DNA from: JAIVHA01 sp965367295
GTDB lineage: Bacteria; Pseudomonadota; Gammaproteobacteria; DSM-19610
NCBI GenBank assembly: GCA_965367295.1
Contig: CBDUHN010000034.1
Location: forward strand, 1 to 38,840
Reading direction: 5' to 3'
Length of the DNA stretch: 38,840 bases
In this document: positions 33,930 through 38,840 of the stretch, piece by piece
Layout of the letters: each line of letters begins with the position of its first letter
Numbering within the stretch: the first letter of the stretch is position 1
Position numbers and translations under genes: made by a program
The notes under the pieces: generated by a model
Databases searched by the model: none
What the model saw: only the letters and a program-made list of their open reading frames with translations
What the model was told of the DNA's origin: nothing

Positions 33930-36900
33930 TTACAGCCCGCGTCGCTTCATCAGCAGGAACACGGCCGGAATCAACAATAACGCCAGTAGAGTCGCACTCA
34001 CCATGCCTCCCACCATGGGGGCGGCAATCCGTTGCATCACTTCCGAACCGGTACCGCTGCCCAGCATGATCGGCAACAGGCCGGCGATGATGGCCACCAC
34101 GGTCATCATGATGGGCCGCACCCGCAGCAGCGCACCGTCAATCACCGCCTGACGCAGTGCCTGTTCATCCATCTTGCGCGCTTGCGCCTCGGCGTCTTGC
34201 AGGTGCCGCCGATAGGCCTGATTCAGATACACCAGCATCACCACCCCGATCTCTACCGCCACACCCGCCAGCGCAATAAAGCCGACGCCGACCGCCACCG
34301 ACAGGTCATAGCCCAGCAGGTACAGCAGCCAGAGTCCGCCCACCAGTGCCAGCGGCAAGGTACCGAGAATAATCAGCACCTCGGTGAAACGCCGGAAGTT
34401 CAGGTACAGCAGCAGCACGATGATGGCCAGCGTAACCGGCACCACCACCGTCAATCGTTCCTTGGCGCGCTGCATGTATTCGTACTGACCGGACCAGTGC
34501 AGTGAATAGCCCGCCGGCAGGCTCACCGCATCACTTACTGCCGCCTGCGCCTTCTGCACATAGGAACCGATGTCGCGACCGGCAATGTCCACGTAGATCC
34601 AGCCATTGGGGCGCGCATTCTCGCTCTTGATCATACCCGGGCCGTCGCTGATGCGAATGTCGGCCAGATCCCCCAGGGCGATCTGCGCACCTGCCGGAGT
34701 GACCACCGGTAACGCTCGCAACACCTGCAAGGAATCGCGCACGTCACGGGGATAGCGCAGGTTGACAGGATAGCGTTCCAGACCCTCGACACTCTCGGTG
34801 ATGTTCATGCCACCCACTGCGGAGCTCACCACCTCCTGCACCTCTGCAATCGGGAGACCGAACCGCGCCGCCGCCTCGCGGTCGATATCCACCATCACAT
34901 AGCGGCCGCCGGCCACCCGCTCCGCAAAGGCGCTGGTAGTGCCCGGCACCGTCTTGAGCACATCCTCGATCTGCCGCCCCAGATCCTGGATCACCTTGAG
35001 GTCAGGACCCGCCACCTTGATCCCCACCGGGGTCTTGATACCGGTGGCCAGCATATCGATGCGGGTCTTGATGGGCGGACTCCAGCTATTGGCCAGCCCG
35101 GGGATGCGCACCTTCTGGTCCAGTTCCTGCTGGATGTCTTCCAGGGTGATCCCGGCGCGCCACTGATCGTGGGGTTTGAGCCGGATGATGGTTTCGATCA
35201 TGGTCAGCGGCGCCGGGTCGGTGGCGGTATCGGCTCGCCCCATCTTGCCGAAGGCATGCTGCACCTCCGGCACCGTCATGATCAACTTGTTGGTCTGCTG
35301 CAGCAGTTGCTGCGCCTTGCCGGCGGAAATGGCCGGGAAGGTGGTGGGCATATAGAGCAGATCGCCTTCATCCAGGGTCGGCATGAATTCTGAACCGATG
35401 GCGCGATCCAGCGGCCACCAGCCCAGCAAGGGCCAGGCCATGGAGCCCGCCGCCAGTACTGTCACCAGCACCACGGTTTTCGGCATGTGCAGCACCCAGT
35501 CGATGAGCGGCCGATAGCCGGCGATGAGCAGCCGGTTCACCGGATTGCGCTGCTCGGCCACGATACGGCCACGGATGAAATAGCCCATCAGCACTGGCAC
35601 CAGCGTGATGGACAGGCCGGCCGCTGCCGCCATGGCATAGGTCTTGGTGAAGGCCAGCGGCGCAAACAGCCGGCCTTCCTGCGCCTCCAGGGTGAACACC
35701 GGTAGAAAACTCAGGGTGATGATCAACAGCGAAAAGAACAGCGCCGGCCCCACTTCGCCCGCGGCCTGTGCGATCAACTGCCAGCGGCGCTCACCCTCGG
35801 CCGGTTCATGCTCCAGGTGCTTGTGCACGTTCTCGATCATGACAATGGCGGCATCCACCATGGCACCGATGGCAATGGCAATGCCACCCAGGGACATGAT
35901 ATTGGCGTTGATGCCCTGCAGCTGCATGATGATGAAGGCCGCCAGGATGCCGATGGGCAGACTGATCACCACCACCAGCGCGGAACGGAAGTGGAACAGG
36001 AATACCGCGCAGACCAGGGCCACGACGAGGAATTCCTCGATCAGTTTGCCCTGCAGGTTTTCCACGGCACGCCCGATCAGACCGGAGCGGTCATAGGTGG
36101 TGACGATCTCCACGCCCTCCGGCAGGCTGGCCTTGAGCTGCTCCAGCCTGGCCTTCACCCCGTGGATGGTGGCCAGCGCATTCTCGCCCCAGCGCATGAT
36201 CACCACACCGCCCACCACCTCGCCCTCGCCATCGAGTTCGGTAATCCCGCGCCGCATCTGCGGGCCGATCCGTACCTCGGCCACATCCTGCAGCAGGATC
36301 GGTGTACCGTTGGCATTCATGCCCAGTGGCACATGGCGCAGATCATCAAGCCCCTGGATGTACCCGGTGGCGCGTACCATGTACTCCGCCTCTGCCATCT
36401 CGATCACCGAGCCACCCACTTCCTGGTTGGCCTGCCGGATCGCCTGTTTCACCTTGCCGAGCGGCAGGTTATAGGCACGCAGCCGCTGCGGGTCCACCAC
36501 TACCTGGTACTGTTTCACCATGCCGCCCGCGGTGGCCACCTCGGCAACCCCGGGCACGGTCTGCAGTTCATATTTGAGGAACCAGTCCTGCAGGCTGCGC
36601 AGCTGGGCAAGATCATGTCTTCCGCTGCGATCCACCAGGGCATACTCGAACACCCAGCCCACACCGGTCGCGTCCGGCCCCAGCTCCGGCCGGGCCGTGG
36701 GCGGCAGGCGGCCCTGCACCTGGCTCAGGTATTCCAGTACCCGGGATCGGGCCCAGTAGAGATCCGTACCATCCTCGAACAGCACATAGACATAGGAATC
36801 ACCAAAAAATGAATAGCCGCGCACCACCGTTGCCCGGGGTACCGACAGCATGGTGGTGGTCAGCGGGTAGGTCACCTGGTCTTCCACCACACGCGGTGCC

Positions 36901-37067
36901 TGGCCGGGATAGGAGGTCTTGATGATGACCTGCACGTCGGACAGATCCGGGATCGCATCCAGCGGCGTGTGGCGCAGGGCATGAATGCCCCAGCCAATGA
37001 GGATCAGCGTGAGCAGCAACACCAGGAGGCGGTTGTGAATGGACCAGTGGATGATGCGCTCGATCAT
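33930..37067 (-). CDS. cusA: Copper/silver RND efflux pump inner-membrane subunit CusA
   Basis: A 1045-residue proton-driven pump of the heavy-metal RND family. It has 12 membrane helices and large periplasmic loops. The proton-relay acid is D405 in GAMVDAAIVMIEN. The three Cu/Ag-binding methionines of E. coli CusA are at the same numbers: M573 (LLYMPTTFP), M623 (APLTMIET) and M672 (RIDMLATGIKTP). This supports monovalent Cu/Ag export over Zn/Co/Cd transport. ATG 37067 has GGGAGG 7 bp upstream. The gap to cusB (37068-37176) contains an inverted REP pair. It forms a cusC-cusB-cusA operon with the neighbours. Confidence 0.96.
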   Translation of the reverse strand: MIERIIHWSIHNRLLVLLLTLILIGWGIHALRHTPLDAIPDLSDVQVIIKTSYPGQAPRVVEDQVTYPLTTTMLSVPRATVVRGYSFFGDSYVYVLFEDGTDLYWARSRVLEYLSQVQGRLPPTARPELGPDATGVGWVFEYALVDRSGRHDLAQLRSLQDWFLKYELQTVPGVAEVATAGGMVKQYQVVVDPQRLRAYNLPLGKVKQAIRQANQEVGGSVIEMAEAEYMVRATGYIQGLDDLRHVPLGMNANGTPILLQDVAEVRIGPQMRRGITELDGEGEVVGGVVIMRWGENALATIHGVKARLEQLKASLPEGVEIVTTYDRSGLIGRAVENLQGKLIEEFLVVALVCAVFLFHFRSALVVVISLPIGILAAFIIMQLQGINANIMSLGGIAIAIGAMVDAAIVMIENVHKHLEHEPAEGERRWQLIAQAAGEVGPALFFSLLIITLSFLPVFTLEAQEGRLFAPLAFTKTYAMAAAAGLSITLVPVLMGYFIRGRIVAEQRNPVNRLLIAGYRPLIDWVLHMPKTVVLVTVLAAGSMAWPLLGWWPLDRAIGSEFMPTLDEGDLLYMPTTFPAISAGKAQQLLQQTNKLIMTVPEVQHAFGKMGRADTATDPAPLTMIETIIRLKPHDQWRAGITLEDIQQELDQKVRIPGLANSWSPPIKTRIDMLATGIKTPVGIKVAGPDLKVIQDLGRQIEDVLKTVPGTTSAFAERVAGGRYVMVDIDREAAARFGLPIAEVQEVVSSAVGGMNITESVEGLERYPVNLRYPRDVRDSLQVLRALPVVTPAGAQIALGDLADIRISDGPGMIKSENARPNGWIYVDIAGRDIGSYVQKAQAAVSDAVSLPAGYSLHWSGQYEYMQRAKERLTVVVPVTLAIIVLLLYLNFRRFTEVLIILGTLPLALVGGLWLLYLLGYDLSVAVGVGFIALAGVAVEIGVVMLVYLNQAYRRHLQDAEAQARKMDEQALRQAVIDGALLRVRPIMMTVVAIIAGLLPIMLGSGTGSEVMQRIAAPMVGGMVSATLLALLLIPAVFLLMKRRGL

Positions 37068-37093
37068 GATGCCACCTCCCATCCACACCCGGT

Positions 37094-37167
37094 GACAGGT
37101 CCGGATTCATTCGGACGGTTGTTGTGTGCATCGACAATCTGCCCGGATGAATTCGGACCTGCAGGGG
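37094..37167. repeat. Inverted pair of REP-like GTAG-hairpin repeats inside the cus operon
   Basis: The plus-strand copy 37094-37116 reads GACAGGTCCGG followed by ATTCATTCGGAC. The minus-strand copy (37167 down to 37142) reads CCCCTGCAGGTCC followed by GAATTCATCCGGG. They face each other between the cusB stop (37177) and cusA start (37067). In the mRNA they could form a stem-loop that sets subunit ratio or protects the upstream cusB part. Confidence 0.7.
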
Positions 37168-37176
37168 TGGCGAAGC

Positions 37177-38661
37177 TCATGGTGTTTCCCCTTCCGGCAA
37201 CACATGGATCGCCACGATGCGCGTACCATCCGCGTCCTTCACCAGCTCGAAGTGGATGCGCTGCCCGGCCTGCAGCCCGGCAAGGTCCACCGCCTCATCG
37301 ACCCGGAAATCCATGGTCATGGCCGGCCAGCCCAGTGCCGCGATGGGCTGGTGCGTCATATTCAGCTTGTGGGAGATAGCGAACACCTCGTTCACCGTTC
37401 CCATACCGGTGATGGTTTGTGCGGCCGGTGCAGCTGGCTTCGTTGCATCCGTACTGTCCATGCGGGTGAAACTCGCATGCAGGCTGGCCTCGGAATCGAT
37501 CAGGAATTGCCCGGAGGTCACCACCCGCTCACCCTCCTGCAGGCCCGAGATGATTTCTATCCAGTCCCCGGACTCCAGCCCCGCCACCACACCGCGGGCG
37601 GCGAAATGACCATCCCCCAGCGCCACCACCACCCGTTCATGCTCCCCGGTCCGGATCAGCGCCTCGCGTGGAATGCTCAGCACCTCCCGCTTCGGCCCGG
37701 CGAAGATGCGCACCTTGGCGTACATATCCGGTTTCAGCAGGCCATCTGGATTGTCGAACTGCAGCCGCACCCGCAGGGTACGCGTCTTGGGATCGATGGC
37801 GGGATAGATGAACGACACCTTGCCTTCCCAGATTCTGCCCGGCAGATAGGGCAGTTCCACCTCCGCCGGCATGCCCTTGTGCACCCATTCGGACTGACGT
37901 TCGAATACATCCACCAGCAGCCACACACTGGACAGATCCGCCAGGGTCATCAGCTCCATGTCGGGCTTCACGTACATGCCCTCGCGAATATTGAGGTCGG
38001 CAACGATGCCATCCTGTTCCGCCAGGATGCGTACCCGCTGCGCCACCTTGCGGCTGGTGGTGATTTCGCGGATCTGGCCATCACTCATTCCCAGGGACTG
38101 CAACCGTTCCTGTGACGCCGCCCTGAGGGAATCGTTATTCATGCGCAGCGCCTGCAGGTATTCCTCCTGCGCATTCACCAGTTCCCGTGAATAGAGTTCC
38201 AGCAGTACCTCGCCGCGCGCCACCTGCTCACCATTGGACTTGACCCTGAGCGTTTCCACCCAGCCATCGGTACGCAGATGCACGTGACTGATGCTGCGTT
38301 CATCGAAATCCACATAGCCCACGGTGCTGATGCGCCGCCACAGCGGGCCGCGACTCACGGCTTCGGTACGCACCCCCAGGTTCTGCACCATGGCCGGATC
38401 GATGCGAACGCCTTCGCTGTCCTGCCCGGCATACACCGGCACCAGGTCCATGCCCATGGGCGACTTGCCCGGCGTATCGCGACGATAGTTCGGGTCCATG
38501 GGGGCCACCCAGTAGAGAACCGGCTTTTCCTGCCCGGCCTGTTTCACCGTCGGGGCCACGGCTTCTTGCCCATCCATACCTTCATTCTGCTGCAGCCAGA
38601 AACCCAGCCCAACACCGAGTGCCAGCAGGGCAATGCCGGCCAGTACCTGTGTTTTACTCAT
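37177..38661 (-). CDS. cusB: CusB periplasmic adaptor fused to a CusF-like metal chaperone domain
   Basis: A 494-residue periplasmic adaptor of the CusBA copper/silver pump. It has a membrane anchor at residues 8-23. The N-terminal heavy-metal-binding region has YWVAPMDPNYRRDTPGKSPMG (50-70). The HlyD/barrel-sandwich and beta-barrel domains follow (VEVELPYLP near WVHKGMP). The C-terminal about 80 residues form a CusF-type domain (from about 416): MTHQPIAALGWPAMTMDF. CusF ligands H-x7-W-x2-M-x-M are present at H437, W445, M448 and M450, with spacing identical to E. coli CusF (36, 44, 47, 49). It starts in ATGA overlap with cusC. Confidence 0.95.
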   Translation of the reverse strand: MSKTQVLAGIALLALGVGLGFWLQQNEGMDGQEAVAPTVKQAGQEKPVLYWVAPMDPNYRRDTPGKSPMGMDLVPVYAGQDSEGVRIDPAMVQNLGVRTEAVSRGPLWRRISTVGYVDFDERSISHVHLRTDGWVETLRVKSNGEQVARGEVLLELYSRELVNAQEEYLQALRMNNDSLRAASQERLQSLGMSDGQIREITTSRKVAQRVRILAEQDGIVADLNIREGMYVKPDMELMTLADLSSVWLLVDVFERQSEWVHKGMPAEVELPYLPGRIWEGKVSFIYPAIDPKTRTLRVRLQFDNPDGLLKPDMYAKVRIFAGPKREVLSIPREALIRTGEHERVVVALGDGHFAARGVVAGLESGDWIEIISGLQEGERVVTSGQFLIDSEASLHASFTRMDSTDATKPAAPAAQTITGMGTVNEVFAISHKLNMTHQPIAALGWPAMTMDFRVDEAVDLAGLQAGQRIHFELVKDADGTRIVAIHVLPEGETP

Positions 38662-38840
38662 GATGATTCTCCTGACAGATACAGCAATCGCGCCTGGGCC
38701 CGGGCGCGATCGACCCGCAGCCGCAGTGCCGTCAGCCGGCTATCCAGCTCCGTCAGGCGCGCACGCATGACACCACTGAAATCGGTCACGCCGCTCTGGT
38801 AGGCATGCAGGGAGGCGCTGGCATTCTGCTGCGCCTGGGG
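38658..38840 (-). CDS. cusC: CusC/TolC-family outer-membrane factor (C-terminal part only)
   Basis: Only the last 60 residues lie in the window; the rest is beyond 38840. They read as two helical stretches (QQNASASLHAYQSGVTDFSG; LTELDSRLTALRLRVDRARA) and end YLSGESS, fitting the end of a TolC-like protein's coiled-coil helix. It is identified mainly from position: immediately upstream of cusB with an ATGA stop/start overlap (38661-38658). A different small gene is less likely but cannot be excluded from this part alone. Confidence 0.65.
   Translation of the reverse strand, partial: PQAQQNASASLHAYQSGVTDFSGVMRARLTELDSRLTALRLRVDRARAQARLLYLSGESS

Overview
This is a GC-rich window with dense, ordinary bacterial chromosomal genes. 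Gene content points to a chemolithoautotrophic, probably sulfur-oxidising, gammaproteobacterium: a short-type phosphoribulokinase (Calvin cycle), heme A synthase, a small c-type cytochrome, a DsrC/TusE-family protein, a DsrE-like protein, a TamA/TamB pair and Cus-type copper/silver efflux. This placement is inferred from gene families, not from a marker gene. There is no rRNA, CRISPR array, integrase or transposase. One tRNA-Gly(CCC) is present.

Layout. 1-2255 (minus): nucleotide-sugar genes tviB and a UDP-glucuronate-type epimerase cut by the window edge. 2385-5060 (minus): a START-like periplasmic protein and an AsmA-family protein. 5391-5888 (plus): a host-attachment/baeRF-like protein behind a possible FNR-type site. 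5940-8219 (minus): an orphan GspE/PilB-type ATPase behind tRNA-Gly. 8312-12299: an acyl-CoA synthetase (minus), divergent from thiS-thiG-corA (plus). 12425-19655 (minus): tamA-tamB, an MscS-family channel and a DUF4124 protein. 19805-24318 (plus): trmB, prk, a FIST protein, a 63-residue protein and a YdjM-like membrane protein. 24311-26589: a membrane-anchored DsrE-like protein, heme A synthase and cytochrome c. 26884-28063 (plus): a small protein and an HDOD protein. 28064-30369 (minus): copA plus a tiny coupled membrane ORF. 30499-33255: a Crp/Fnr regulator, the DsrC-like protein, two short unrecognised proteins, sixA and a small membrane protein. 33299-38840 (minus): cusC (partial), cusB-cusF fusion, cusA and a DUF302 protein.

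How the genes connect. The copper genes (CopA for cytoplasmic Cu+, CusCBA for periplasmic export) would protect and supply respiratory copper/heme enzymes; CtaA makes heme A for an aa3-type oxidase. The Crp/Fnr protein lacks the FNR iron-sulfur cysteines but keeps the E-x-x-S-R recognition signature, so it may read TTGAT-N4-ATCAA-like sites such as those at 5217 and 20521.

The most unusual things are a family of short GTAG-hairpin repeats (REP-like, mostly in inverted pairs, two pairs inside operons), a DsrC homologue in which the C-terminal cysteine is replaced by serine, and a 24-codon membrane ORF that starts in the stop codon of copA. I saw no clear novel multi-gene system; the DsrC-like/Crp-Fnr/short-protein neighbourhood (30.5-32.4 kb) is the best candidate for one.
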